Positions 8,448 to 17,009 are shown, counted from the first letter of the stretch. The stretch is 27,310 bases of DNA from JAVVEW01 sp032251045 (GCA_032251045.1 JAVVEW010000035.1:1-27310), one strand, 5' to 3'. Program-made: numbers and translations. The notes: a model not told the origin generated them from the sequence alone.

Positions 8448-8485
8448 CGTTCAAGGGATTAACCCTAAAAGGATACGTCAATTGA
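8448..8485 (+). repeat. Dispersed repeat, copy 1
   Basis: A 38-nt block beginning CGTTCA and containing GATTAACCCTAAA and ATACGTCAATTGA. It recurs on the opposite strand at 18841-18876 with two substitutions and a 2-nt indel. It is preceded by AAGTAACCGTTCA (8441-8453), which also occurs at 18708-18720. Confidence 0.8.
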
Positions 8486-8511
8486 TAGGCAGCATTCGCG
8501 CCAGGTATTAT
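8482..8511 (+). promoter_or_regulatory. Candidate plus-strand promoter in the glnB-DHOD gap
   Basis: TTGATA (8482-8487), 18-nt spacer, TATTAT (8506-8511). It points to the right into a gene-free stretch that holds two inverted-repeat structures, and then runs antisense to the DHOD-like gene. No reading frame of note follows, so any product would be a small or antisense RNA. Confidence 0.4.
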
Positions 8512-8605
8512 TCGAACCGTACCGAAGAGGCTTATACCGATTGAGTGCGGCGTTTTATTCGGTTCCACAATTCGCGTCACTCTAAGGGTATGGGGTTGAG
8601 GAAGT

Positions 8606-8651
8606 AGAGGCGTTTTTGATCTGAGTACGGTCAGAAAAGGTGCACGCCTCT
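8606..8651. repeat. Nested inverted repeat (candidate RNA fold)
   Basis: An outer 8-bp perfect dyad AGAGGCGT (8606-8613) / ACGCCTCT (8644-8651) encloses an inner CTGA (8621-8624) / TCAG (8631-8634). There is no clear T-run on either side, so it is not a standard terminator. Confidence 0.6.
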
Positions 8652-8667
8652 GTTGTAATTATTTGGT

Positions 8668-8746
8668 GCCGGGGTGTTCGTCAATACGTCCATTTAGGCT
8701 CTTATAACAACCCGTAGCTGTGACAGCCTGTGCCGAACACCCCGGC
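8668..8746. repeat. 79-bp element bounded by 13-bp perfect inverted repeats
   Basis: GCCGGGGTGTTCG (8668-8680) and its exact complement CGAACACCCCGGC (8734-8746) enclose 53 bp. GGT sits directly outside each end (8665-8667 and 8747-8749), as a 3-bp target duplication would. It lies just after the end of the nifJ/DHOD-like unit and could instead act as a large stem for mRNA 3'-end protection. Confidence 0.6.
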
Positions 8747-8776
8747 GGTGCGTTGAGATAAAGACTGACGGTACGG

Positions 8777-9799
8777 CTACAAATGAACCCCCGCCGCCGG
8801 GTTGTAGCTGTCGATCAGATGGATGTAATTGGCACGTTCAAATACTTCGGGGCTGTGGCATTGGCGCTGACTGAAGCGGCCAATGACATCGGCCAGACAA
8901 TCGCTGTCGAACAACGCTAGTTGCTCGACCAGTTGTTGTTTGACTGTGGCCAGATATTCAGGGCCCTGAACCAGCAGCGCCGAGCACAGCTGTACGGCAT
9001 CGGCGCCGGCCAACAGCAGTTTCAGCGCGTCGGCGCCGGAATGCACGCCGCCGACACCGGCCAGGGTCAGCGGCGTCTTGCGATACAACAAGGCCAGCCA
9101 GCGCAGTGCCAGACGAATTTCATCCGGGCGTGAACGGCTGAGTTGAGACACCACTTGCTGATGATCGAGGTCGATATCAGGCTGATAAAAGCGGTTGAAC
9201 AATACCACGCCATCGGCTTTTGCCTCGGCCAGGCGGCGGATAAAATGGCCGGGGCTGGAGAAATAAGGCGACAGTTTCATCGCCACCGGCACCGTGACTT
9301 CGGCTTTCAACGCGGTCAATAATTCCAGATAACGGCGCTCCACCGCCTCGCCGCTTTCATCGAGATCGGAAGCCAGATGATAGACATTCAGCTCCAGAGC
9401 GTCGGCGCCGGCCTCGCACAATAGACGGCCATGCTCGATCCAGCCGTCCAGCGACACACCGTTCAGGCTGGCGATCACCGGTATGGTCAGCGCTTGTTTC
9501 AGCGTGCGCACCTGGTCCAGGTATTGTTCCAGACCATGCTGAAAAGCGCTGTCGTGAAACGGCAGAAAACTGTCCGCCTCGCCAAAACCGATGCCTTGAT
9601 CGATCATGAACCTTGCGGTGGCGTTTTCCTGATGGGTGAGTTCTTCCTCGAACAGCGAATACATCACCAACGCGCCGGCGCCGGCATCTTCCAGTTGCCG
9701 GGCATTGTCCAGGCTGCGGCTTAGCGGCGATGCGGCGGCGATCAAGGGACTGGTCAAGTCCAGCCCCAGATAACGGGTGGTTAAATCAACGGCACTCAT
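8777..9799 (-). CDS. Dihydroorotate dehydrogenase-like flavoprotein (nifJ partner)
   Basis: A 340-residue TIM-barrel protein of the PyrD-like FMN family. MSAVDLTTRYLGLDLTSPLIAAASPLS opens the barrel. KLSPYF (175-180) matches the family's K-L-P/S-P-Y-F strand, and GVGGVHSGADALK (248-260) is the phosphate-binding loop for FMN. The segment that carries the catalytic Cys/Ser in true dihydroorotate dehydrogenases (N-x-S-C-P-N) reads ELNVYHLASD here (136-145), so the catalytic base is absent. It is therefore unlikely to make orotate. Its ATG overlaps the nifJ TGA (ATGA, 9796-9799), implying coupled translation and a shared function with pyruvate:ferredoxin oxidoreductase. What it oxidises or reduces is unknown. 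Confidence 0.88.
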   Translation of the reverse strand: MSAVDLTTRYLGLDLTSPLIAAASPLSRSLDNARQLEDAGAGALVMYSLFEEELTHQENATARFMIDQGIGFGEADSFLPFHDSAFQHGLEQYLDQVRTLKQALTIPVIASLNGVSLDGWIEHGRLLCEAGADALELNVYHLASDLDESGEAVERRYLELLTALKAEVTVPVAMKLSPYFSSPGHFIRRLAEAKADGVVLFNRFYQPDIDLDHQQVVSQLSRSRPDEIRLALRWLALLYRKTPLTLAGVGGVHSGADALKLLLAGADAVQLCSALLVQGPEYLATVKQQLVEQLALFDSDCLADVIGRFSQRQCHSPEVFERANYIHLIDSYNPAAGVHL

Positions 9800-12700
9800 G
9801 ATTCACGCTCCTTAAGGTCTTCGGCCAATAGATGATAATGTCGGTAACGCGCCTCGACTTCTTGCTGGCATTGCTGCATGAATTTTTCCGAGGCCTGCGG
9901 ATGGGTGCGTGCCAGCATGTTGAAGCGGGCTTCGGTGAGCGCGAAATCGCGGAACGGAATCGACGGCTTGGCGCTGTCCAGCTGCATGGGGTTGTGCCCC
10001 TGGCTGACCCGGCGCGGGTCGAAGCGCAACAGCGGCCAGTGACCGGAACGCACCGCCAGATTTTGTTGTTTGAGATTACGCGACAAATCAACGCCATGAG
10101 CGATGCACGGGCTGTAGGCGATGATCAAAGATACGCCGGGGTAGGATTCGGCTTCCAGAAAAGCGCGTAAAGTATGCGCATCCTTGGCACCGAAGGCGAC
10201 CTGGGCAACATAGACCTGCTCGTAATCCATGGCCAGCCGGGCCAGGTCTTTTTTCGGCGTGGCCTTGCCGGCGGCGGAGAATTTGGCGATGGCGCCGCGC
10301 GGCGTGGCTTTGGAGGTCTGACCGCCGGTGTTGGAATAGACTTCGGTGTCCAGCAACAGGATATTGACATCCAGCCCCGAGGCCAGCACATGATCCAGCC
10401 CGCCGAAGCCGATGTCATAACCCCAGCCGTCGCCGCCGATGATCCAGACACTGCGTTTGATCAGGGTGTCGATCACTTCCAGAAGCTGACGGCTGACGGC
10501 ATCGTTCCGGCCTTCCAGGCGCTGTTTCAGCGCCGCCACCCGCTGACGCTGCTCAAAAATTTCCGCTTCGTCGGTTTGCGGCGCATCGATGATCGCAGCG
10601 ACGGTTTCCCGGCCTATATCATCCTGTAATTGTTCCAGCAAATGCTCGGCGAAAAGGCGCTGCTGGTTGATGGCGACGCGAAACCCCAGGCCGAATTCGG
10701 CATTGTCCTCGAACAAGGAATTCGACCAGGCCGGCCCCCGGCCTTCGGCATTTTTACTCCACGGCGTGGTCGGTAGATTACCGCCATAAATCGATGAACA
10801 GCCGGTGGCGTTGGCCACCACCATGCGCTCGCCGAACAACTGACTGGCCAGCCGGATGTAAGGCGTTTCGCCGCAGCCGACACAGGCGCTGGGAAATTCA
10901 AACAGCGGCTGGAAATGCATGGCTTCCGGAATTTTATTGGCATGCAGCAAGTGCCGGTCGGGTTCGGGCAGTTTTAAGAAAAAGTCCCAGTTGGCGCGCT
11001 CCTGTTCGCGCAGCGGCGCTTGCGGGCGCATGTTCAGCGCCTTGCGTTCCGGGTTTTCACGGTCGCGGATCGGGCAGACATCCACACACAAGGTACAGCC
11101 GGTGCAATCTTCCGGCGCGACCTGGTAGCTGATTTCCAGCCCGGTAAACGCCTTGGACTTGACCGGCGTATGCTTGAAGGTGGGCGGCGCATCGGCCATC
11201 GCTTCGGGCTTGAACAATTTGCTGCGAATCACGCTGTGTGGGCAGACAAACACGCATTTGCCGCATTGAGTGCAGAGGTCGGTTTCCCAGACCGGAATGT
11301 CCAGCGCCAGATTGCGTTTATCCCATTGCGCGGTGCCGGTGGGAAAAGTGCCGTCGGCGGCAAAGGCGCTGACCGGCAAGGTATCGCCGCGCCCGGCCAT
11401 GATTTCGCCGGTGATGTTGCGGATGAATTCGGGCGCTGAGTCCGGCACTGGCGGGGTGAGGTCGAAATCGTTGTCGGCTTTGTCTGGCACCGGGATTTCC
11501 TTAAGCGCGGCCACCGCCGCATCGATGGCCGCGATATTGGCCTCGACAATGCGCTGCCCGGCTTTGGCATAGCTTTTTTGTACCGCCTGCTTGATCGCGG
11601 TGAGTGCTTGCTCTTTGGGCAAGACATCGCTCAGCGCAAAAAAACCGGCCTGCATCACGGTGTTGATCAAGCGACCTAAGCCCAGCCGCTGGGCAATGGC
11701 ATAAGCATCGAGCACATACAGCCGGATGTTCTTGTCGATGATGGCTTGTTGCGTGGCGCGTGGCAGACTGTGCCAGACTTCGCCTTCAGGCTCTTGGCTG
11801 TTCAGCAAAAACACCGCGCCGGGCGCGGCTTTATCCAGCAAGGCATGGCGCTCCAGAAAGCTCGGTTGATGACAGGCAATGAACTGCGCGTCGCCCTCAC
11901 CGATCAGATAACTGGAGCGGATCGGCGCATCGCCGAAACGCAAATGCGATACTGTCATCGCGCCGGATTTTTTCGAGTCGTAAACAAAATAGCCTTGCGC
12001 GTATTTGTCGGTCAGATTGCCGATGATTTTGATCGCGTTTTTATTGGCGCTGACCGTGCCGTCGCTGCCCAGGCCGTAAAACAGCGCATTGAAAGCACTT
12101 AGCGCCGCCCGGCTGCGGTAGCTGGCATCGAAGTTCAGGCTGCTGCCGGAAACATCATCGGCAATGCCGATGGTAAAGCCGTTTTTTGGCTGTTCGGCGT
12201 TGAGTTCATCGAACACCGCCTTGACCATAGCGGGAGTGAATTCCTTGGACGACAAACCATAACGGCCGCCGATCACTTTTGGCATTTGGCTGAATTTAGG
12301 CGCGGTGCCTGCTTGATGCTGAGCCAGCGCGGTAAGCACATCTTTGTATAAAGGCTCGCCATCGGCGCCTGGCTCCTTGCAGCGGTCGAGCACGGCAATG
12401 GCTTCGGTGGTTTCCGGTAGGGCGGCGATCAAGTCTTGCGCCGAAAACGGCCGGTACAAACGCACTTTGATCAGGCCCACCGGTTCGCCGTCCTCGACCC
12501 ACTCGCGCACGGTTTCTTCACCCGTTTCCGCGCCCGAGCCCATCAGCACCAGCACGCGCCGGGCCTGTTCGGAGCCGATATAATCGAACAAATGATAGTG
12601 CCGGCCGGTCAGTTCGGCAAAGCGGTCGAAAGCCTGCTGAACCAGGCCGGGCAAGGCCTGGTAATACGGATTGACCGCTTCCTGGGCCTGAAAAAACACA

Positions 12701-13365
12701 TCCGGGTTTTGCGCGCTGCCGCGCAGCACCGGATTTTCCGGCGTCAAGGCGCGGCGGCGATGCGCATGAATGGCATCCAGGTCGATCAAGGCACTCAGGG
12801 TTTCCGGCGACAAGGTGTCCAAGGTGGCGATTTCATGCGAGGTTCTGAAGCCATCGAAAAAGTGCACGAACGGCACCCGGCTGGTTAAACTGACCGCCTG
12901 ACTGATCAGTGCAAAATCATGCACTTCCTGCACACTGTTGGCCGCCAGCATGGCAAAACCGGTGGCGCGTACCGCCATCACATCGCTGTGGTCGCCGAAA
13001 ATGGACAAGGCATGGGTGGCGATGGTGCGCGCCGAAACATGAATCACCAAAGGCGTCAGTTCACCGGCGATTTTGTACATGTTGGGAATCATCAGCAGCA
13101 AGCCTTGCGAGGCGGTGAAGGTGGTCGCCAGGGCGCCGTTCTGCAAGGCGCCGTGCAAGGCGCCGGCGGCGCCGGCCTCGCTTTGCATTTCCACCACCGA
13201 CGGCACCGCGCCGAACAGGTTTGGCCGGCCTTGAGCGGCCCATTGATCGGACCATTCGCCCATTGACGAAGCGGGCGTGATGGGATAAATCGCGATGACC
13301 TCGTTCAGGGCGTAGGCCACGCGGGCGACGGCTTCGTTGCCGTCCAGGGTGATACGTTCAGACAT
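9796..13365 (-). CDS. nifJ: Pyruvate:ferredoxin (flavodoxin) oxidoreductase
   Basis: A single-chain 1189-residue enzyme that converts pyruvate and CoA to acetyl-CoA and CO2, passing electrons to ferredoxin or flavodoxin. The N-terminal domain has YPITPAS; the gamma domain has GIADDVSGSSL. A ferredoxin-like segment has two CxxCxxCxxxC clusters (CTQCGKCVFVC near residue 697; CTGCTLCVDVC near 754). The thiamine-diphosphate domain has ACVGCGE (near 825), ATGCSS, GGDGWGYDIGFGG and YSPCIAHG, supplying the four cysteines of the proximal cluster. Length and domain order match the homodimeric NifJ/PFOR type, so all three [4Fe-4S] centres should be present. The ATG at 13365 has GGGAG six nt upstream. 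The enzyme suits low-oxygen metabolism or electron supply to nitrogenase; no nif gene is in view. Confidence 0.96.
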   Translation of the reverse strand: MSERITLDGNEAVARVAYALNEVIAIYPITPASSMGEWSDQWAAQGRPNLFGAVPSVVEMQSEAGAAGALHGALQNGALATTFTASQGLLLMIPNMYKIAGELTPLVIHVSARTIATHALSIFGDHSDVMAVRATGFAMLAANSVQEVHDFALISQAVSLTSRVPFVHFFDGFRTSHEIATLDTLSPETLSALIDLDAIHAHRRRALTPENPVLRGSAQNPDVFFQAQEAVNPYYQALPGLVQQAFDRFAELTGRHYHLFDYIGSEQARRVLVLMGSGAETGEETVREWVEDGEPVGLIKVRLYRPFSAQDLIAALPETTEAIAVLDRCKEPGADGEPLYKDVLTALAQHQAGTAPKFSQMPKVIGGRYGLSSKEFTPAMVKAVFDELNAEQPKNGFTIGIADDVSGSSLNFDASYRSRAALSAFNALFYGLGSDGTVSANKNAIKIIGNLTDKYAQGYFVYDSKKSGAMTVSHLRFGDAPIRSSYLIGEGDAQFIACHQPSFLERHALLDKAAPGAVFLLNSQEPEGEVWHSLPRATQQAIIDKNIRLYVLDAYAIAQRLGLGRLINTVMQAGFFALSDVLPKEQALTAIKQAVQKSYAKAGQRIVEANIAAIDAAVAALKEIPVPDKADNDFDLTPPVPDSAPEFIRNITGEIMAGRGDTLPVSAFAADGTFPTGTAQWDKRNLALDIPVWETDLCTQCGKCVFVCPHSVIRSKLFKPEAMADAPPTFKHTPVKSKAFTGLEISYQVAPEDCTGCTLCVDVCPIRDRENPERKALNMRPQAPLREQERANWDFFLKLPEPDRHLLHANKIPEAMHFQPLFEFPSACVGCGETPYIRLASQLFGERMVVANATGCSSIYGGNLPTTPWSKNAEGRGPAWSNSLFEDNAEFGLGFRVAINQQRLFAEHLLEQLQDDIGRETVAAIIDAPQTDEAEIFEQRQRVAALKQRLEGRNDAVSRQLLEVIDTLIKRSVWIIGGDGWGYDIGFGGLDHVLASGLDVNILLLDTEVYSNTGGQTSKATPRGAIAKFSAAGKATPKKDLARLAMDYEQVYVAQVAFGAKDAHTLRAFLEAESYPGVSLIIAYSPCIAHGVDLSRNLKQQNLAVRSGHWPLLRFDPRRVSQGHNPMQLDSAKPSIPFRDFALTEARFNMLARTHPQASEKFMQQCQQEVEARYRHYHLLAEDLKERES

Positions 13366-13483
13366 GACTGTCTCCCGTGCTGGGTGAGTGAGTTCAGGCG
13401 TTGCTGGGGCGCTAAACGCCGGATTAACCTTAACAGGGCTAAGTTTAGTTGATAATGGCAGGCCTGGTGCGGGTTGAATGTTT

Positions 13484-13489
13484 TATAAT
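13484..13489 (+). promoter_or_regulatory. Candidate -10 box for the ispF-truD-uppP unit
   Basis: A perfect TATAAT about 150 bp upstream of the ispF ATG, pointing at ispF. No good -35 box lies 16-18 nt before it, so it may be weak or activator-dependent. Confidence 0.35.
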
Positions 13490-13638
13490 CGGCGGCTGAC
13501 CGGTTTTAGCGGCTAGACGCTTGTCCGGGCGCAGGGCGATCAATAAAAACACATTAAATCTCCTAACCCTAATGACTCTGGCCTTGAACCGTTGCAGGTT
13601 TTGGGCGTGGTTGTTACTCATTACTTTTGCTGATCATC

Positions 13639-14121
13639 ATGACAACTATTCGCATAGGCCACGGCCTGGATGTACACCGATTCACCGAGGGCGAACACAT
13701 TATTTTAGGCGGTGTGACCATACCGTTTAACCGAGCGCTGGCGGCGCATTCCGATGGTGACGTGGTGTTGCACGCCCTTGCCGATGCACTGCTAGGCGCG
13801 GTGGCGTTAGGTGACATTGGTCGCCATTTTCCCGATACCGATGCCCAATACGCCGGGGCCGATAGCCGGGTGTTGTTGCGCCATGTTTATGGTCTGGTTA
13901 AAGAACAAGGCTACCGGCTAGGTAATGCCGACATGACCATTGCCGCACAGGCGCCGAAAATGGCCCCGCATATTCCAGCCATGCGTCAGCATATTGCCGA
14001 TGACCTGGAAGCGGCGCTGAATCAAATCAATGTCAAAGCCACCACCACCGAAAAATTGGGCTTTGAAGGTCGTGGCGAGGGTATCTCTGTTCAGGCCGTA
14101 GTTTTGTTGTCGGCGTTATGA
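13639..14121 (+). CDS. ispF: 2-C-methyl-D-erythritol 2,4-cyclodiphosphate synthase
   Basis: IspF closes the cyclodiphosphate in the MEP route to isoprenoid precursors, using Zn2+ and a second divalent metal. The 160-residue length is normal. Zn ligands are visible in GLDVHRF (D11, H13), and AHSDGDVVLHALADALLGA with DIGRHFPDTD forms the rest of the active site. KATTTEKLGFEGRGEGI near the C-terminus is the cytosine-binding signature. The ATG at 13639 is chosen; a TTG at 13627 would only add four residues. No strong ribosome-binding site is visible. It overlaps truD by 4 nt. ispD, the usual upstream partner, is absent. Its product supplies the pathway that ultimately feeds UbiA and UppP substrates. 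Confidence 0.95.
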   Translation: MTTIRIGHGLDVHRFTEGEHIILGGVTIPFNRALAAHSDGDVVLHALADALLGAVALGDIGRHFPDTDAQYAGADSRVLLRHVYGLVKEQGYRLGNADMTIAAQAPKMAPHIPAMRQHIADDLEAALNQINVKATTTEKLGFEGRGEGISVQAVVLLSAL

Positions 14122-15155
14122 ACCCGGATTGGTTAAGCCTGGCCTGGCGTGATTTGCCTTATGTCGAACCGCCTCTGTTCAAGGGGCGGCTTAAACAAGC
14201 GGTCGATGATTTTATCGTGCATGAACAATTGTCGTTCGAGCCGGACGGTGAGGGTGAGCATGTACTGCTGTATCTGGAAAAAACCGGACTGGATACCGAG
14301 CAAGTGGTGAAACAGCTCAGCCAATGGGCAGGCGTTGCGCCACATGCGATAGGCTATGCCGGGCGCAAAGACCGGCATGCCCGCACACGACAATGGTTCA
14401 GCGTACAGTTACCAGGAAAAAATGCGCCGGCTATGCAACGGCTTGAACATGAGCGACTGGCAGTGCTCAGTCACACCCGGCACGGCCGGAAGTTACGCCA
14501 TGGCGCTGTGCAGGCCAATTTTTTCCAGATTACGCTGCGCAATTTGCATGGCCCGCTAGAGCGTATTCCCGAAGCCCTGGCGCGGATACAGACACAGGGC
14601 GTGCCGAATTATTTTGGTGGGCAACGCTTTGGCAACCATGGCGCTAATCTGGTGGGAGCGGATGCTTTGTTCCAAGGCAAAAAAGTTCGCCGCCCAGTGC
14701 GAGGATTGTACTGGTCGGCGGCCCGTGCGCTGTTGTTTAACCGCATTCTGGCTCGGCGTGTGACCGATGGTACCTGGAATCAAATCCTGCCTGGCGAACG
14801 TTTGCTGTTGGCGGGCAGTCGCAGTCATTTTGCGCACGACCCTGAGGACGCCGACCTGCATCGGCGAGTGGCTGAATTTGATCTGCATCCTTCAGGTTGG
14901 CTGCCGGGTGCGGGTGGTAATTCCGCTTTAGCCGCGGTGTTGGCGCTGGAAAATGAGGTGTTGGCTGAGTTCACACCCTGGCTGGATGGCTTATGTTCAG
15001 CGGCTATTGCCGGGGCGCGGCGCGCACTGAGAGTGCGACCGGAGTATGTGGATCACCAACAACAAAGCGATACACTAAGCGTGCAATTCGCATTACCGAC
15101 GGGCAGCTTTGCAACGGCATTGCTGCGGGAATTGATGGTCACCGAACAGGACTGA
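14118..15155 (+). CDS. truD: tRNA pseudouridine(13) synthase
   Basis: TruD converts uridine 13 of certain tRNAs to pseudouridine. The 345-residue length fits the bacterial family. The catalytic aspartate is D85 in GYAGRKDRHARTRQWFSV, and VPNYFGGQRFG is the second family signature. The gene starts inside the ispF stop (ATGA, 14118-14121), and uppP begins 3 nt after its stop, so the three genes form one unit. ispF-truD is a common gammaproteobacterial order, though surE and pcm, which often follow, are replaced here by uppP. Confidence 0.95.
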   Translation: MNPDWLSLAWRDLPYVEPPLFKGRLKQAVDDFIVHEQLSFEPDGEGEHVLLYLEKTGLDTEQVVKQLSQWAGVAPHAIGYAGRKDRHARTRQWFSVQLPGKNAPAMQRLEHERLAVLSHTRHGRKLRHGAVQANFFQITLRNLHGPLERIPEALARIQTQGVPNYFGGQRFGNHGANLVGADALFQGKKVRRPVRGLYWSAARALLFNRILARRVTDGTWNQILPGERLLLAGSRSHFAHDPEDADLHRRVAEFDLHPSGWLPGAGGNSALAAVLALENEVLAEFTPWLDGLCSAAIAGARRALRVRPEYVDHQQQSDTLSVQFALPTGSFATALLRELMVTEQD

Positions 15156-15158
15156 AAC

Positions 15159-15953
15159 ATGGATTGGCTACCTGCGTTGTTATTGGCTCTGTTACAGGGC
15201 TTGACGGAATTTCTGCCCATTTCCAGCTCCGCACATTTGATTTTGCTGCCGGTGATCACCGGCTGGGAAGATCAGGGCTTGGCGTTTGATGTTGCCGTGC
15301 ATATAGGAACCCTCGCGGCTGTCTTGGTTTATTACCGGCAGGATGTTTACGTCATGCTGATGGCCTGGCTGCGTTCGCTGGCCGGGCGCGGCGGCAGTGA
15401 GGACAGTCGGCTGGCCTGGTATGTCATACTAGGCACCGTCCCGGTTGGCCTGGTGGGGCTGGCGATTAACGGTGCCATGGCCACGGCGCTGCGATCACCT
15501 TTAGTGATTGCCGGGGCTACGCTGGTATTTGCTGGTGTCATGGCCTGGGCGCAACGCCGTGGCCGCCAGAACCGCCAACAGCTCACTTTGCGGGACATGC
15601 TGTGGATCAGTCTGGCCCAGGCGGTAGCCTTGATTCCTGGTACGTCACGCTCAGGCATTACCATCAGTGTTGGCTTGTTGTTGGGCCTGAATGCCGAACT
15701 CAGCGCACGTTTTTCATTTTTGCTGTCAATTCCGGTTATCGCTCTGGCCGGGCTACTGAAAGGTTACGAACTCTGGCAAACACCGGAAACATATGTCTGG
15801 CCGGTGCTGCTGACCAGTGTTGTGGTGTCTGGCTGGGTGGCTTATCTCACCATTGGCGCGTTTATTTGGTTGCTCAATCGCGTTGGCATGATGCCGTTTG
15901 TGCTGTATCGCGTGCTGCTGGGCATGTTTTTGTTGGCCGTGTTTGCTTTTTAG
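15159..15953 (+). CDS. uppP: Undecaprenyl-diphosphatase (BacA type)
   Basis: UppP dephosphorylates undecaprenyl diphosphate to recycle the lipid carrier for peptidoglycan and polysaccharide synthesis; extra copies give bacitracin resistance. The 264-residue hydrophobic protein has EFLPISSSAH at 17-26 and PGTSRSG at 161-167, the two catalytic motifs of the family, and about eight membrane helices. Its ATG lies 3 nt after the truD stop, and the initial sequence MDWLPALLLALLQGLTEFLPISSS is typical. It shares an isoprenoid theme with ispF at the head of the same transcript. Confidence 0.95.
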   Translation: MDWLPALLLALLQGLTEFLPISSSAHLILLPVITGWEDQGLAFDVAVHIGTLAAVLVYYRQDVYVMLMAWLRSLAGRGGSEDSRLAWYVILGTVPVGLVGLAINGAMATALRSPLVIAGATLVFAGVMAWAQRRGRQNRQQLTLRDMLWISLAQAVALIPGTSRSGITISVGLLLGLNAELSARFSFLLSIPVIALAGLLKGYELWQTPETYVWPVLLTSVVVSGWVAYLTIGAFIWLLNRVGMMPFVLYRVLLGMFLLAVFAF

Positions 15954-15977
15954 ACAGTGCGCAGAATCTTGATAGGT

Positions 15978-16910
15978 TCAGGAGGGCTTAATGTGGTCAT
16001 CACCATGTTTAGGCTCATCCGTTTTAGAGGGGCGTTGTTGATCATCGGTGGAGCGGTAATGGAGTGATGAAACCTGCTCGGAGACAATGCCGATCAGAAA
16101 AATGATCAAGGCAGACAAAAACAGGGTCGCACTCATATTGGTAAAGCGCGCAAGCGTCAGAAAAGTGTAACCGTAATGCCCGATACCGATTAAAAAGATC
16201 ACTAGGCTCATCGGTAAAAATAACCGCATCGGCGAGAACAGTGCGCCGATTTTCAGAATGATAATAAAGAAACGGATGCCGTCCCGAATCAGTTTGATAT
16301 GACTTTTGCCATCGCGCTTACCGGCATCAATCGGCACATAAGCCACCGGAAAGCCCGAACGGAAAAAGGCCATGGTGCTGGTGGTCGGGTAAGAAAAACC
16401 ATTGGGTAAAAGGTATAGGAACTTACGGAATTTATCCGCATGCACCGCCCGAAAACCGGAGGTCAAATCTTCAATACGAAAGCCGGTCATCGCTGAGGCT
16501 AAGCGATTGTAAAAACCATTGGCAAAACGGCGCGGCATACTGGCGTGCGTGTGTGCCTGACGTGCGCCGACCACCATGTCATAGCCTTGGGTCAATGGTA
16601 CTAACAGCCGGGGAATATCGGCGGGGTTGTGTTGGCCGTCAGCATCCATGAATACCAAAATGTCGCCGCAGGCATGGCGGGCGCCACTTTTAATGGCCGC
16701 GCCATTGCCTTGAGAATAAGGGTGGCTGACCACCCGCACTCCAGCCGCCGCAGCCCGTTGTGCCGTAGCATCGCTGGAACCGTCGTTAACCACCAGAATT
16801 TCCGCATCTGGCAGCACTGTTTGCAGCTTAGGCAGCAGTTTACGCAGATTATCCGCTTCGTTCTTAGCGGGAATGACAATGCTGATTGAGGGTTGGGCAT
16901 GTGTTGTCAT
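15978..16910 (-). CDS. GT2-family glycosyltransferase with C-terminal membrane helices
   Basis: A 310-residue family 2 glycosyltransferase. The nucleotide-sugar fold is clear: SIVIPAKNEADNL at about 10-22, VVNDGSSDAT at 40-49 and the metal-binding DADGQ at 89-93. After the catalytic domain come two or more hydrophobic segments (about 215-290: FFIIILKIGALF, LPMSLVIFLIGIG, LFLSALIIFLIGIV), like enzymes that glycosylate polyprenyl phosphate at the membrane. The sugar and acceptor are unknown. It is convergent with uppP, 24 bp away, with no clear terminator between them. The C-terminal tail is charged and low-complexity. Confidence 0.85.
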   Translation of the reverse strand: MTTHAQPSISIVIPAKNEADNLRKLLPKLQTVLPDAEILVVNDGSSDATAQRAAAAGVRVVSHPYSQGNGAAIKSGARHACGDILVFMDADGQHNPADIPRLLVPLTQGYDMVVGARQAHTHASMPRRFANGFYNRLASAMTGFRIEDLTSGFRAVHADKFRKFLYLLPNGFSYPTTSTMAFFRSGFPVAYVPIDAGKRDGKSHIKLIRDGIRFFIIILKIGALFSPMRLFLPMSLVIFLIGIGHYGYTFLTLARFTNMSATLFLSALIIFLIGIVSEQVSSLHYRSTDDQQRPSKTDEPKHGDDHIKPS

Positions 16911-17009
16911 GAGTAGGTTGGGTTTATTGGATAGAAAGAATAGGTCAGCATGGCGAATGCCCTTTCAAGCCCTGCTTGATAGTTCGGCCAAGCGGAGTTT
17001 GGTGGTAGA

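Larger units (their letters stand above)
8266..8776. other. 511-bp intergenic region with no protein gene
   Basis: Between the DHOD-like stop and the P-II start there is no credible coding frame. It contains the P-II promoter, a dispersed-repeat copy, a plus-strand promoter candidate and two inverted-repeat structures, each listed separately. Confidence 0.8.

Noticed and set aside
10174..13266. Several plus-strand frames of 100-150 codons opposite nifJ
   Set aside because: These are shadows of the G+C-rich nifJ coding frame on the other strand, without plausible starts or domains.
13455..13470. GG-N10-GC spacing resembling a sigma54 -24/-12 site (TGGCAGGCCTGGTGC)
   Set aside because: It points toward ispF, a housekeeping gene, and the -12 half does not match TTGCA well.
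15954..15977. Possible terminator between convergent uppP and the GT2 gene
   Set aside because: No stem with a T-run was visible in the 24-bp gap.
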